Source: an uncultured Cellulomonadaceae bacterium (GTDB lineage Bacteria; Actinomycetota; Actinomycetes; Actinomycetales; Cellulomonadaceae). Taken from it: a stretch of DNA of 64,000 nucleotides. Positions 34,643 through 44,351 of this stretch are shown here, one piece after another. Each line of letters starts with the position of its first letter. The stretch's first letter is position 1. Made by a program: the position numbers and the translations under genes. The notes under the pieces are model-generated. The model worked only from the letters and a program-made list of their open reading frames with translations. It did not search any database and was not told the DNA's origin. The DNA lies in NCBI GenBank assembly GCA_947495165.1, contig CANLXM010000001.1, positions 248,001 through 312,000 on the forward strand. Reading direction: 5' to 3'.

Positions 34643-37600
34643 CTACCAGCCCCCCAGCACCTTCCGGATCCGCTTCTCGCTCACGGGACCGTTCGTCCCC
34701 AGCTGCTGCGCGAACAGCGACACCCGGAACTCCTCGAGCATCCACCGCACCTCCGCCAGCTCGGCCAGGCGATCGGGGTTTGGCTTGCCCGCCGCGTAGG
34801 CCGCCCGGGCTCGCTCGTACCCGGCCTCGACGTCGTGCACGCGCCACGCCAGCTCGGCGTCGCGGTTCGGGTTCGACTGCGCCTTGTCCAAGCGGTACGA
34901 CGCCGCACGCAGGTACCGCGTCAGGTGCGGCAGCCGGTCGGGACCCATCGCACTGATGAACCCGTCGAACACCAGCGCCGCCGCGTGGTCGCGCAGGTCC
35001 GTCAACGTGTTCAGCAGCGCGAGGCTCGTCGTCGCCCGGATCTCACCCTCGAGCGTGCGGTACGCCGTCAAGGCCGCGACGACGTGACCGATGATCCGGT
35101 ACACCTCCTCCTCGAGCCGTTCCCGTACCGTCGAGCGTGCCGCGGCGTAGGCCGCGACATCGCGGATCGCCTCCGCCGCCGGGATGCCACGCTCAGCGCC
35201 GCTCGTCAGCGCCGTCACCGCGGCGAGCTGCGCGTCCGCCACCAGGTCGTCCGTCGTCCGGTACGGGCTCGCCGCCAAAGTCAACGCCTGCTGCCCCGTC
35301 CACCGCGTCGTCACCCGCGCCACGGGAAGCGCGACCTCGGACAGCAGCAGACGCCGCACACCCCGCGCGTGCTCCGCGTCCTGGCGGTCGGCGTCCGCGA
35401 GCACGCGCAGCGCGACCGTCTCGGCGCCCCGCGCCTTGCCGCGCGGCGGTCCCGGCTCGACGACGAGCGCCGGGTAGCCGCGCACCGTCACCGCACCCGC
35501 GCCCGTCCCGACCACGGTGGAGACCGCCCGCGGAGTCTCACCGGCGGCGACCGGCGCGCCGGTGAGGTCGACGACGTCGGGCCACGTCGTCAGCCCGGTC
35601 TGCTCCGCGATCGCGCCGTGGTCGGTGCCGCCCCCCGGGCGGTCCGCCGCCGTCGCCGTCGTCGCGTCGTCCGGCGCCCCAGGAGCCGACGGCGTCGTCC
35701 CCGATCCCCGCGGGGCCGCCACCTGGGTGCCTGCGGAACGGCCGCGCGCATCCTGCCCGCGCCCCGCATCGCTCCGACGAACCTGACCGCCCCCAGCCTC
35801 ACGCTCCTGCGCCTCGCGCATCGCCGCTCCGAGCGCGCTCCGCACGGCCGAGCTCACCGCCGTCTGCGCCCGGCCGGCGTGCTTGCGCTGCAGCGCCACG
35901 AGGTCAGCTCCCTCGTCGATCACGACCCCGCGCTCGTCGGACACCCGGAACGTCATCCGCAGGTGGGAGGGCAGCTTCGACGCGTCGAACGCCTCGGCCG
36001 GGATCACCACGTCCCGCAACGCCCGCGCCGCCCGCGCGAACACGTCGGGGAACGACGGCGCCATGTCGCCCGCACGCGTCACGTCCGCCCAGGCGGGCTC
36101 GTGGGCGACGATCCACGCCGCGATCTCCCGCGCGACGTCGGGCGCCGGCACGAGCTGCACCCGCACGGGCTTCGGCAGCGCGCGGATCCACGCGGTCGTC
36201 AGCTCGGCGAGCATCCCGGGAACCATCCAGTCGAACCCGTCGGGCTGCAGGCGCGACAGCACCGTGATCGGCACGTGCACCGTCACACCGTCGGCGTCCG
36301 TGCCGGGTGTCAGCTGGTACGTGAGCGGCAGCGCGAGGTCGCCCTGGTGCCAGGTGTCTGGATAGCCGGCCTCGTCGACGTCGGCGCCGGTGGGCATGAG
36401 GACGTCGTCGGTGAGGGTGAGCAGCTCGGGCGTGGTGCGACGCGCCGTCTTCCACCACGTGTCGAAGTGCCGCGCCGACACGACGTCCGCGGGAACCCGG
36501 GCGTCGTAGAACGCGAAGATCGCTTCGTCGTCGGCGAGCAGGCCGCGCTGCCGGGTGCGCGCCTCGAGGGCCTCGACGTCGGCGATCTTCTGCTGGTTCG
36601 CCCGGAAGAACTCGTGGTGCGTGGTCCACTCGCCCTGCACGAGGGCGTGCCGGATGAACAGCTCGCGCGCGCCCTCGGGGTCGACCTTCCCGAACAGCAC
36701 CTTGCGCTGCGCGACGATCGGCAGCCCGTACAGCAGCACCTTCTCGTAGGCCTGCGCGGCGCCCTGCTTGGTCGACCAGTGCGGCTCCGAGTACACGTGC
36801 CGCGTCAGGTGCGCGCCCAGCTCCTCGGCCCACTCGGGCTGCACGCGCGCGACGTCCCGCGCCCACAGCCGCGACGTCTCGACGAGCTCGGCGGCCATGA
36901 TCCACGCCGGCGGCTTCTTCACGACGCCGGAGCCCGGGAAGATCGCGAACCTCGCCCCCCGCGCGCCCAGGTAGTCGTTGCGCGCCATCTTCGCCGCGCG
37001 CCGGTCGTTGGCCGTCGGCCGGCCGGGCGCGACGCGGATCTCCGTGACCTGCTGCATCCCCAGGTGCGAGAGCATCCCCGCGAGCAGCGCGCGGTGGATC
37101 GAGTCGCCGTCCCACGCCAGGCGACGGTGGGTCGTCTCCGGGTCCACGCCGCCGGCGCGCGCGTCGCGCGAGTCTGACGACGACGCCGGGTCACGGACCT
37201 CCCCGACGAGCGCCTTGTTGGTCGCGGGCTTGATCTCGAGGCCGAGCGACGTCGCCATGTCCTTGAGCTGGCCGACGAGGTCCTGCCACTCGCGCACCCG
37301 CAGGAAGTTGATGTGCTCCGCCTTGCACAGGCGTCGGAACGCGCTCGACGACAGCTCGCGCCGCGCGGCCTTGAGGTACTCCCAGAGGTTCAGGTAGGTG
37401 AGGAAGTCCGACGCCGGATCCGCGAACCGCGCGTGCAGCTGATCGGCCCGCGCGCGCTGTTCGAGGGGCCGCTCGCGCACGTCCTGGATGGTCAGCGCTG
37501 CGGTCACGATGACGACCTCGCGCCCGACGCCGGTCCGCGCGCCCTCGACGATCATCCGCGCCAGGCGCGGGTCCATGGGCAGCTGCGCAAGCATCCGCCC

Positions 37601-39370
37601 CACGTCGGTCAGCGGCCCGGCGTGCGCGTCGTCGTCGGCCCCGGCGCTCGTCTCGGGGGTGGTGGGGACAGCCCGCAGCGCGCCGAGCTCCGTCAGGAGC
37701 TGGACGCCGTCGCGGATGGAGCGCACGTCCGGGGCCTCGACGAACGGGAACTTCGCGACGTCGTCCGGGCCGGTCGCGACGCCCGCCGAGACCATCTGCA
37801 GGATGACGCTCGCGAGCGAGGTGCGCAGGATCTCGGGCTCGGTGAACTCGGGCCGCGACTCGAAGTCGGCCTCGGAGTACAGGCGGATCGCCACGCCGTC
37901 GGCCACGCGCCCGCAGCGGCCCGAGCGCTGGTTCGCGCTCGCCTGGGAGATCGCCTCGATGGGCAGCCGCTGCACCTTGGTCGCCTTGGAGAACCGCGAG
38001 ATGCGGGCCGTGCCGGGGTCGACGACGTAGCGGATGCCCGGCACGGTCAGCGACGTCTCCGCGACGTTGGTCGCGAGCACCACGCGCCGGCCGCCGTGGG
38101 ACTGGAACACACGGTGCTGCTCGGCGGCGCTCAGGCGCGAGTACAGCGGCACGACCTCGACCGACGTCGGCGTGCCACGCCCGTCCATGCGTTCGCCGAG
38201 GTGGCCGCGCAGGGCGTCCTCGGCGTCGCGGATCTCCCGCTCGCCCGACAGGAACACCAGGACGTCACCGGGCCCGACGGCGAACAGCTCGTCCACGGCC
38301 TCGCAGATCGCGGTCATCAGGTCGCGCTCAGGCTCGGCCTTGGGTGGCTTGGGTCCCTTGGCGCCCTTGCCCTTGGGCTTGGGGCTGCCCGACGACGCAC
38401 CCGGCCCGCCGTCGTCGTCGTCCCCGATCCCGACCGCGTCGGGAACGAGCGGGCGGTACCGGATCTCGACCGGGAACGTGCGGCCCGTGACCTCGATGAC
38501 CGGCGCCGGCGTGCGCTCGCCGGTCCGGGCGTCCACGCTCGCGAAGTGGTCCGCGAACCGCGCGGAGTCGATCGTCGCCGACGTGATGACGACCTTCAGG
38601 TCCGGGCGCTGCGGCAGGAGCTGGGTGAGGTAGCCGAGCAGGAAGTCGATGTTGAGCGAGCGCTCATGGGCCTCGTCGATGATGAGCGTGTCGTAGCCGC
38701 GCAGCAGCGGGTCGCGCTGGATCTGCGCGAGCAGGATGCCGTCCGTCATGACCTTGACCAGTGTCGACGCGGACGACTCGTCCGTGAACCGCACCTGGTA
38801 GCCGACGATCCCGCCGAGCTTGCCGCGCTGCACCGTGCCGTCGGGCAGGGTGTGCTCGGCGTCGAGCTCCTCCGCGATGCGCTCCGCGACCGTGCGCGCC
38901 GCGATCCGGCGGGGCTGGGTGTGGCCGATCTGGCCCTCGCGACCGCGCCCCAGCTCGAGCGCGATCTTCGGGATCTGCGTGGTCTTGCCGGAGCCGGTCG
39001 CGCCCGCGACGATCACGACCTGGTGGTCGCGGATCGCAGCGGCGATCTCCTCACGGCTCCCCGAGACGGGCAGCGCGGGCGGGTAGTGGATCTCAGGGAC
39101 GACGACGGCGCGGCGGGCCTCGGCGCTGCGTCGCGCCCGGGCGAGGGCCCGGGCGTCGAGGGCCGCGCGGTCCGGGGTGCGGCGGTCTGTGCGTCCGCGT
39201 TCACGCTGGTTCTTCGCCCGGGAGGTCGGGCGACCTGCTTCGAGCGCGCCGCCGTCACCTGCTGGAGCGCCGCCCTGCGGGCGCGGCTTGCGGGGACCCC
39301 GACGGCGACGGCCGCGGCCAGCCTGCGCACGGGACTCCTCGGAAGCGCTCACAACGAGCCATTCTCGCAA
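34643..39370 (-). CDS. hrpA: ATP-dependent RNA helicase HrpA
   Basis: A 1575-residue DEAH-box helicase. A basic N-terminal tail (1-90) precedes RecA-like domain 1 with GATGSGKTT (123-131), TQPRRIAART, DEAH (232-235) and ITSATID. Domain 2 has FLSGEREI, VLATNVAETSLTVPG and the motif VI QRSGRCGRVADG. HA2, OB-fold and the DUF3418 C-terminal region follow. It is longer than E. coli HrpA (about 1300), owing to two low-complexity inserts: a Lys/Pro/Gly segment after the first RecA domain, and a Gly/Thr/Ala-rich stretch in the C-terminal region near plus coordinates 35.4-35.8 kb. GTG at 39352 is an alternative start. HrpA resolves stalled ribosomes in E. coli. Confidence 0.94.
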   Translation of the reverse strand: MREWLVVSASEESRAQAGRGRRRRGPRKPRPQGGAPAGDGGALEAGRPTSRAKNQRERGRTDRRTPDRAALDARALARARRSAEARRAVVVPEIHYPPALPVSGSREEIAAAIRDHQVVIVAGATGSGKTTQIPKIALELGRGREGQIGHTQPRRIAARTVAERIAEELDAEHTLPDGTVQRGKLGGIVGYQVRFTDESSASTLVKVMTDGILLAQIQRDPLLRGYDTLIIDEAHERSLNIDFLLGYLTQLLPQRPDLKVVITSATIDSARFADHFASVDARTGERTPAPVIEVTGRTFPVEIRYRPLVPDAVGIGDDDDGGPGASSGSPKPKGKGAKGPKPPKAEPERDLMTAICEAVDELFAVGPGDVLVFLSGEREIRDAEDALRGHLGERMDGRGTPTSVEVVPLYSRLSAAEQHRVFQSHGGRRVVLATNVAETSLTVPGIRYVVDPGTARISRFSKATKVQRLPIEAISQASANQRSGRCGRVADGVAIRLYSEADFESRPEFTEPEILRTSLASVILQMVSAGVATGPDDVAKFPFVEAPDVRSIRDGVQLLTELGALRAVPTTPETSAGADDDAHAGPLTDVGRMLAQLPMDPRLARMIVEGARTGVGREVVIVTAALTIQDVRERPLEQRARADQLHARFADPASDFLTYLNLWEYLKAARRELSSSAFRRLCKAEHINFLRVREWQDLVGQLKDMATSLGLEIKPATNKALVGEVRDPASSSDSRDARAGGVDPETTHRRLAWDGDSIHRALLAGMLSHLGMQQVTEIRVAPGRPTANDRRAAKMARNDYLGARGARFAIFPGSGVVKKPPAWIMAAELVETSRLWARDVARVQPEWAEELGAHLTRHVYSEPHWSTKQGAAQAYEKVLLYGLPIVAQRKVLFGKVDPEGARELFIRHALVQGEWTTHHEFFRANQQKIADVEALEARTRQRGLLADDEAIFAFYDARVPADVVSARHFDTWWKTARRTTPELLTLTDDVLMPTGADVDEAGYPDTWHQGDLALPLTYQLTPGTDADGVTVHVPITVLSRLQPDGFDWMVPGMLAELTTAWIRALPKPVRVQLVPAPDVAREIAAWIVAHEPAWADVTRAGDMAPSFPDVFARAARALRDVVIPAEAFDASKLPSHLRMTFRVSDERGVVIDEGADLVALQRKHAGRAQTAVSSAVRSALGAAMREAQEREAGGGQVRRSDAGRGQDARGRSAGTQVAAPRGSGTTPSAPGAPDDATTATAADRPGGGTDHGAIAEQTGLTTWPDVVDLTGAPVAAGETPRAVSTVVGTGAGAVTVRGYPALVVEPGPPRGKARGAETVALRVLADADRQDAEHARGVRRLLLSEVALPVARVTTRWTGQQALTLAASPYRTTDDLVADAQLAAVTALTSGAERGIPAAEAIRDVAAYAAARSTVRERLEEEVYRIIGHVVAALTAYRTLEGEIRATTSLALLNTLTDLRDHAAALVFDGFISAMGPDRLPHLTRYLRAASYRLDKAQSNPNRDAELAWRVHDVEAGYERARAAYAAGKPNPDRLAELAEVRWMLEEFRVSLFAQQLGTNGPVSEKRIRKVLGGW

Positions 39371-39435
39371 ACGCTGCCGGATCGCTCGACCGGATATCTC
39401 CCGCGGGAACGAGCGGTCCCGCCTACGCTCGACGC

Positions 39436-40074
39436 ATGCGGCTGTTCGCAGCGATCTACCCGCCCGAGGACGCGCTCGACCATCTCGAGTCGGCCCTCGA
39501 GATGCTGGGCCCGCCGCCAGCTCCAGCCCTTCGCACCGATCGGCGGCAGGGCGGGCGCGCGCGCCGTGCCGCCCTGAGGCCCGCGTGGACCCCGCGCTCC
39601 GCGTGGCACCTCACGATCGCGTTCTTCGGGCAGGTCCCCGCCGGTGCGCTCCCCGACCTCGAGGCGGCTCTCGAGGACGTCGCCGCGGGGCTCGAGCCGC
39701 TCACTCTGCACCTCGCCGGCGCGGGGAGCTTTCGCGGGACGGTGTCGTGGGTCGGCGTCGGTGGGGACACCGACGGGCTCGCCCGCACCATGCATCGGGT
39801 CGCCGAGGTCCGCGCGGAGGTGCTGCCCGCGTCCCGGCCGGACGAGCGGGTGCGCAACCGCGCGCACCTGACGATCTCCCGCGGCGGCGTCGACCCGGCG
39901 CGCGTGGCCCACGCCCTCGCGGTCTACCGCGGGCCGGCCTGGACCGTGGACGCGATCGACCTCGTCGAGTCCGAGCTCGGGCAGGGGGAGTCGGGCCGCC
40001 CCCGGCACACGGTCCTGCGGCACCTGCCGCTGGGCGGGCCGGGTGGTGCCGCACCCTCGCCCCGTCGGCGGTGA
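39436..40074 (+). CDS. thpR: RNA 2',3'-cyclic phosphodiesterase (2H family)
   Basis: A 212-residue 2H phosphoesterase with the two H-x-T-x motifs: WHLTIAFFG (about residue 56) and RAHLTISRG (about 142). It begins MRLFAAIYP, typical of the LigT/ThpR family, which hydrolyses 2',3'-cyclic phosphate ends of RNA. A Pro/Ala/Arg-rich insert of about 25 residues lies between the first strand and the first motif. It is divergent from hrpA by 65 bases. Confidence 0.9.
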   Translation: MRLFAAIYPPEDALDHLESALEMLGPPPAPALRTDRRQGGRARRAALRPAWTPRSAWHLTIAFFGQVPAGALPDLEAALEDVAAGLEPLTLHLAGAGSFRGTVSWVGVGGDTDGLARTMHRVAEVRAEVLPASRPDERVRNRAHLTISRGGVDPARVAHALAVYRGPAWTVDAIDLVESELGQGESGRPRHTVLRHLPLGGPGGAAPSPRRR

Positions 40075-40183
40075 CGCTCCCCGCCGGGCGCCGTGCCGGA
40101 CATGACGCGCGCCACGGGAACTTCGCCCGTACGCCATGGAACGTTCGCCCCATATCCGGCAGCGCCTCACCTAGGATCGCGAC

Positions 40184-41653
40184 ATGATGGCCATGCATGC
40201 TGCTGACCCGGCGTCCACGCGCAGCCGCCGCCGTGCGGAGCTCCTCCGCACCGACGCACGACGCACCGGCCCCGGGGCGGTCGCCGCCTGGGCGCTGTGG
40301 GACTGGGGCTCGGCGGCGTTCAACGCCGTGATCACGACCTTTGTCTTCACCCGGTGGCTCACCTCGGAGTCGTTCGTCGACCCGCTGATCGTCGCGGCGG
40401 CCGAGGCCGAGATCCCTGAGGGCGCCGCCACCGCGCTGCTCGACGGCGTGATCGCCGACCACTCCGCGTGGCTCGGCTGGGGCCTGGCCGCCGCCGGCCT
40501 GCTGATCGCCTTGCTGGCGCCCGTCACCGGCGCGCGCTCCGACGACCACGGACGGCGTCGGCGCTGGCTCGGGATCCACACGTTCATCACCGTGGCGATC
40601 TGCGCCGCGATGTTCTTCGTGACGCCCGACCCCGGCAACCTCACGCAGAACCTGATGCTCGGCATCGTCCTCCTGGCCGTCGGCAACGTGTTCTTCGAGC
40701 TCGCGAGCGTCAACTACAACGCGACGATCGCCCAGGTCTCGACGCCCGCGACCGTCGGGCGCATCAGCGGCATCGGCTGGGGTGCCAGCTACATCGGCGG
40801 GATCGTCCTCCTGCTGATCCTCTTCGTCGGGTTCATCAACCCCGACGTCGGCTGGTTCGGGGTGACGGGCGAGAACGGCATGGACATCCGCATCGCGGTC
40901 CTCCTGTCGGCGGTCTGGATGGGCATCTTCTCGATCCCCGTGCTCATCGCCGTCCCCGAGGTCCCCTCGAGCTCGACGCGGGCGCGCCTCGGCTTCTTCG
41001 CCTCGTACCGCCAGCTGTTCCGCGACGTCGCGCTGCTGTGGCGCGAGCGCCGCCAGGTGGTGCTCTTCCTGATGGCCAGCGCCGTGTTCCGCGACGGCCT
41101 GGCCGGGGTCTTCACCTTCGGGGCCGTCATCGCCTCGGGCACCTTCGGGTTCTCCGCGAGCGAGGTCGTCATGTTCGCGATCGCGGCGAACGTGATCGCG
41201 GGGATCGCGACGTTCGTCGGCGGCTGGCTCGACGACGTCGTCGGTCCGCGGGCGATCATCGTCACGTCCCTCGTCGGGCTCCTCGTCTCCGGGCTCATCG
41301 TGTTCTTCCTGCACGACAAGGGCCAGCTCACGTTCTGGATCTTCGGCCTCGCGCTGTGCGTGTTCGTCGGTCCGGCGCAGTCGGCCAGCCGGTCGCTGCT
41401 CGCGCGGCTCATCCCGCCAGGACGCGAGAGCGAGATCTTCGGCCTTTACGCGACAACCGGCCGGGCGGCGAGCTTCCTCGCGCCCGCCGCGTTCTCGACC
41501 TTCGTCGCGATCTCCGGCTCGCAGCACTGGGGTGTCCTGGGCATCATGCTCGTCGTGCTCGCGGGGCTGCTGCTGCTCCTGCCCATCAAGGGCATGGGCA
41601 GGGACCAGCTGCACGCGACTGCGGCCGCCGCCGAGGTGGCACCCGCGCAGTGA
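40184..41653 (+). CDS. MFS transporter of the Atg22/UMF1 type
   Basis: A 489-residue membrane protein with about twelve helices. WALWDWGSAAFNAVITTFVF at the first helix is the family hallmark, and LAPVTGARSDDHGRRRRWLG is the MFS motif A loop after helix 2. SARSLLARLIPPGRESEIFGLY-like sequence marks the second half. Related yeast Atg22 exports amino acids from the vacuole; bacterial substrates are unknown. Its stop overlaps the hydrolase GTG (GTGA), so these two genes are one operon. Confidence 0.87.
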   Translation: MMAMHAADPASTRSRRRAELLRTDARRTGPGAVAAWALWDWGSAAFNAVITTFVFTRWLTSESFVDPLIVAAAEAEIPEGAATALLDGVIADHSAWLGWGLAAAGLLIALLAPVTGARSDDHGRRRRWLGIHTFITVAICAAMFFVTPDPGNLTQNLMLGIVLLAVGNVFFELASVNYNATIAQVSTPATVGRISGIGWGASYIGGIVLLLILFVGFINPDVGWFGVTGENGMDIRIAVLLSAVWMGIFSIPVLIAVPEVPSSSTRARLGFFASYRQLFRDVALLWRERRQVVLFLMASAVFRDGLAGVFTFGAVIASGTFGFSASEVVMFAIAANVIAGIATFVGGWLDDVVGPRAIIVTSLVGLLVSGLIVFFLHDKGQLTFWIFGLALCVFVGPAQSASRSLLARLIPPGRESEIFGLYATTGRAASFLAPAAFSTFVAISGSQHWGVLGIMLVVLAGLLLLLPIKGMGRDQLHATAAAAEVAPAQ

Positions 41654-42657
41654 TCCGCTGGGAGCCGGACATCCTCGAAGGGTTCGAGCAGACGACGATC
41701 GAGCTCGGGCCCGACGACGCCGCGCCCGCAGGAGCCGGCCCGGACGCTGCCGACGCCGCCCCGCTCGTCGCGACGCTCGTGCGGTACGTGCCCGACGACG
41801 TCGTGCAGACGAGCGACGACGTCGGGAAGCGCGAGCGGCGCCCGGCCGTGCTGTACGTGCACGGTTACAACGACTACTTCTTCCACCGGCACGTCGCCCG
41901 CGAGTGGCACGCGCGCGGGTACGACTTCTTCGCGCTCGACCTGCGCCGGTGCGGGAGGTCCTGGCGCCACGGGCAGACGCCGCACTTCGTCGGCGACCTG
42001 CGCGACTACCGGGCCGAGCTCACGATCGCGACGCGGATCATCCGCGCGGACCACGATGGCCTCGTCGTCACCGGGCACTCCACCGGGGGCCTGACGGTGA
42101 GCCTGTGGCTGCACAGCGTCGAGCGCGGCGTCGTCGACGCCCTGGTGCTCAACAGCCCGTGGTTCGACTTCCACTCGAGCTGGTTCGAGCGGACGCTCGG
42201 CACGCGGATCGTCGACGTGCTCGGCTCGCTCAACCCCCTGCGGGTGCTGCGAGACGGCCCCTCGCGGTACGCCGAGGCGCTGCACATCGAGGCCGGGGGC
42301 GAGTGGGACTACGACCGCGCGCTGAAGTCCGGCAAGGGCGTGCCGGTGCGGGCGGGGTGGTTCCGCGCCGTGCGGCGCGGCCAGGCGCGGCTGGCACGCG
42401 GGCTGCGGCTGCCCATGCCGGTGCTCGTGTGCACGTCAGCGGTCAGCGGGCCCGACGGCGACGACGTGCTCGACGTGGAGCAGATCGTCGCGCGGGCGCC
42501 CGGCCTCGGTCGCGACGTGACGGTCGCGCGGATCGAGGGCGGGCTGCACGACCTCGCCTTGTCGCCCGAGCCGGCGCGCGCGGAGTACTTCCGGGTGGTG
42601 TTCGACTGGCTGGAGCGCCAGGAGGTCGGCGGGCGCGGTGGGCGCGGCGGGCGCTAG
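41650..42657 (+). CDS. alpha/beta hydrolase (serine aminopeptidase S33-like)
   Basis: A 335-residue hydrolase with VLYVHGYNDYFFHRH, FFALDLRRCGRSWR, the nucleophile elbow VVTGHSTGGLT and the C-terminal GGLHDLALS with catalytic His. It resembles lysophospholipase/monoacylglycerol lipase-type Hydrolase_4 proteins and has no signal peptide. The GTG start overlaps the transporter stop as GTGA. It ends in a Gly-Arg-rich tail (VGGRGGRGGR). Ten bases separate its stop from that of the convergent GPP34 gene. Confidence 0.85.
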   Translation: MIRWEPDILEGFEQTTIELGPDDAAPAGAGPDAADAAPLVATLVRYVPDDVVQTSDDVGKRERRPAVLYVHGYNDYFFHRHVAREWHARGYDFFALDLRRCGRSWRHGQTPHFVGDLRDYRAELTIATRIIRADHDGLVVTGHSTGGLTVSLWLHSVERGVVDALVLNSPWFDFHSSWFERTLGTRIVDVLGSLNPLRVLRDGPSRYAEALHIEAGGEWDYDRALKSGKGVPVRAGWFRAVRRGQARLARGLRLPMPVLVCTSAVSGPDGDDVLDVEQIVARAPGLGRDVTVARIEGGLHDLALSPEPARAEYFRVVFDWLERQEVGGRGGRGGR

Positions 42658-42667
42658 CTGCCTCCCG

Positions 42668-43342
42668 CTAGCTGGCACCCGCCGCTGCGGCCGCGGCGAT
42701 CGACGCGACCATCGCGGCGTTCACCGCCTCCACGGCCTTGTGCACGGCCGTGTTGCCGAGGTGCCCGGTCGCGATCGACTTCGCCCGACGCCGCAGCTCG
42801 CGCGCGGGCACCCCGACCTCGCCGAGCGTCTTGGGCACCCGGTCGATGCCCTGCAGCAGCGAGACGAGGCTGGCCTCCGTGAGTGTCGGCGCCCTGCCGT
42901 CCACGAGCACCTCGCGCAGCGCAGTGCGGACCATCGCCTCGTGCTGCGAGTCGACCGCCGGCCACGACCGCGTCGGGAACAGACCGAGGATCTTGCCCTC
43001 CTCCTCGCGCACGATCCCCCGGGAGACGAGCTGCCCGTAGACCGCGCGGCGCAGGTCCTTGCGCAGGATCGCGAGCAGGTGCTCCGGCTTGCGCGGCTTG
43101 CCGGTGGCGATCCGGCGCAGGCCCTCGTCGAGGATCCCGTCACCGGTGGGCGACCCGTCGACGACGACGACGCGCCCCGCCTTCACCGGTCCGCCCGGCT
43201 GCGCGATCGCGACCCGCTCACGCGTGACGAGCTCGACGAGCACCGCACCCGCCAGGCCGAGATCGACGCGCGTGACGTCGAGCGACGCCTTGCCGGATTG
43301 GTCGTCGGTCAGGAGCAGCAGGAGGTCCTCGGCTAGGAGCAT
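42668..43342 (-). CDS. GPP34 (GOLPH3-like) family phosphoprotein
   Basis: A 224-residue protein of the GPP34 family: MLLAEDLLLLLTDDQSGK at the N-terminus, DLGLAGAVLVEL, a basic helix (RRIATGKPRKPEHLL), then LVSRGIVREEEGKILGLFPTR and VSLLQGIDRVPKTLG. In eukaryotes the fold binds phosphatidylinositol 4-phosphate at the Golgi; in actinobacteria it is common and of unknown function, perhaps binding membrane lipid. The ATG at 43342 begins exactly at the family start. A C-terminal poly-Ala helix ends the protein. Confidence 0.88.
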   Translation of the reverse strand: MLLAEDLLLLLTDDQSGKASLDVTRVDLGLAGAVLVELVTRERVAIAQPGGPVKAGRVVVVDGSPTGDGILDEGLRRIATGKPRKPEHLLAILRKDLRRAVYGQLVSRGIVREEEGKILGLFPTRSWPAVDSQHEAMVRTALREVLVDGRAPTLTEASLVSLLQGIDRVPKTLGEVGVPARELRRRAKSIATGHLGNTAVHKAVEAVNAAMVASIAAAAAAGAS

Positions 43343-43455
43343 GAGGACACGGTAGCGGGGGAGGGCGGAGCCGGGTATGCGCTGGCGGGGGTCGTCAGAC
43401 ACTCGGGCCTCCCCGACGCGTTGCAGGGAGCAGCACGCCGCGTCAAGGTGGCTAC

Positions 43456-43641
43456 ATGGCCACGGACCGACGCACCACCATCGCCATCGTCGTCAGCACA
43501 CTCGTCGCACTGGCGACGAACATCGCGCTCGATCTGACCACGTCGCTCCCGATGCTCGGCCGGTGGGCGATCGCCGTGGCCGCCGGCGTCGCGGTGACGG
43601 CGCTCGCGGTACGTCCGCGCACCCCCGACGGCCCGGCGTAG
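43456..43641 (+). CDS. small two-helix membrane protein
   Basis: A 61-residue protein with two hydrophobic helices (IAIVVSTLVALATNIAL and WAIAVAAGVAVTALAV) and charged ends. It is short and simple in composition, but start, stop and base composition fit a real gene; the upstream base context GGCTAC has no clear ribosome site. No family recognised. Confidence 0.45.
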   Translation: MATDRRTTIAIVVSTLVALATNIALDLTTSLPMLGRWAIAVAAGVAVTALAVRPRTPDGPA

Positions 43642-43756
43642 GAGCATCGGGGCTGCGGCGGCGGCGTCGCTATGCTCATCCCGCCGAGTGCCCGCTTCGG
43701 CGCCCAGGGCGCCGACCGTGACTACGGGTCTTCGGCCGTCGAAGAGAGGCCAGCGG

Positions 43757-44284
43757 ATGCTCGTCCTGTGTGAGCGCGAGGGCATCGCCGCCCTCGGCTT
43801 CGTGCCGCGCGCTCTTCCCGCACGGGCGGGCGACCTTCGTCTCGAGCTTCTCGAGTGGTCCTGGCAGGCCGAGGGAACGCATCCGTCCGCAGTGCTGCGG
43901 GTCGTGGAGGACGACTTCTTCGATCTTCCCGGTGCTGAAGGTGAGCTCGCGACGGAGCTTGCCGGGCTGCGCGAGTATCCCGAGCAGTTCGCGGACGTCA
44001 TCACGAGCCTTGTCGCCCCGTGGGCCGACGACCTCGGTGGGCGCGCTCTGGCCGCGACGTGCGAGCGGGCACGGGTGCGAGAGATCTCGTGGACCGAGTG
44101 CTTCGGTGCGCTCGCGGTCCTTGCGGACGACGCGGTGCTCGACGAGCGGTACGACCTCGGTCTCGTCCGGTCGTTCGCGCTGCTCGTGCGCGAGCGGGAG
44201 CCCGGCTGGGAGCAGTGCTACCAGAGCGGTGTCCAGGAGGCCCGTGCCGTCGCGCTGCGAGTGGAGCTCGCAGCCCTGCGCTGA
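43757..44284 (+). CDS. protein of unknown function
   Basis: A 175-residue, acidic, soluble protein rich in Leu, Ala and Glu. I do not recognise a domain. Features are an N-terminal MLVLCEREGIAALGFV strand, a helical centre (AEGELATELAGLREYPEQF, ADVITSLVAPWADDL) and two late cysteines. GAGAGG lies about 8 bases upstream of the ATG. It stands alone between a small membrane protein and the HNH nuclease gene. Confidence 0.55.
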   Translation: MLVLCEREGIAALGFVPRALPARAGDLRLELLEWSWQAEGTHPSAVLRVVEDDFFDLPGAEGELATELAGLREYPEQFADVITSLVAPWADDLGGRALAATCERARVREISWTECFGALAVLADDAVLDERYDLGLVRSFALLVREREPGWEQCYQSGVQEARAVALRVELAALR

Positions 44285-44351
44285 CGGACTTGGGCCCACG
44301 CGCGCGGGCGAGCTCCTTGCCAGCCGGCCGGCGACCTGGTGAGCTCAGCGC

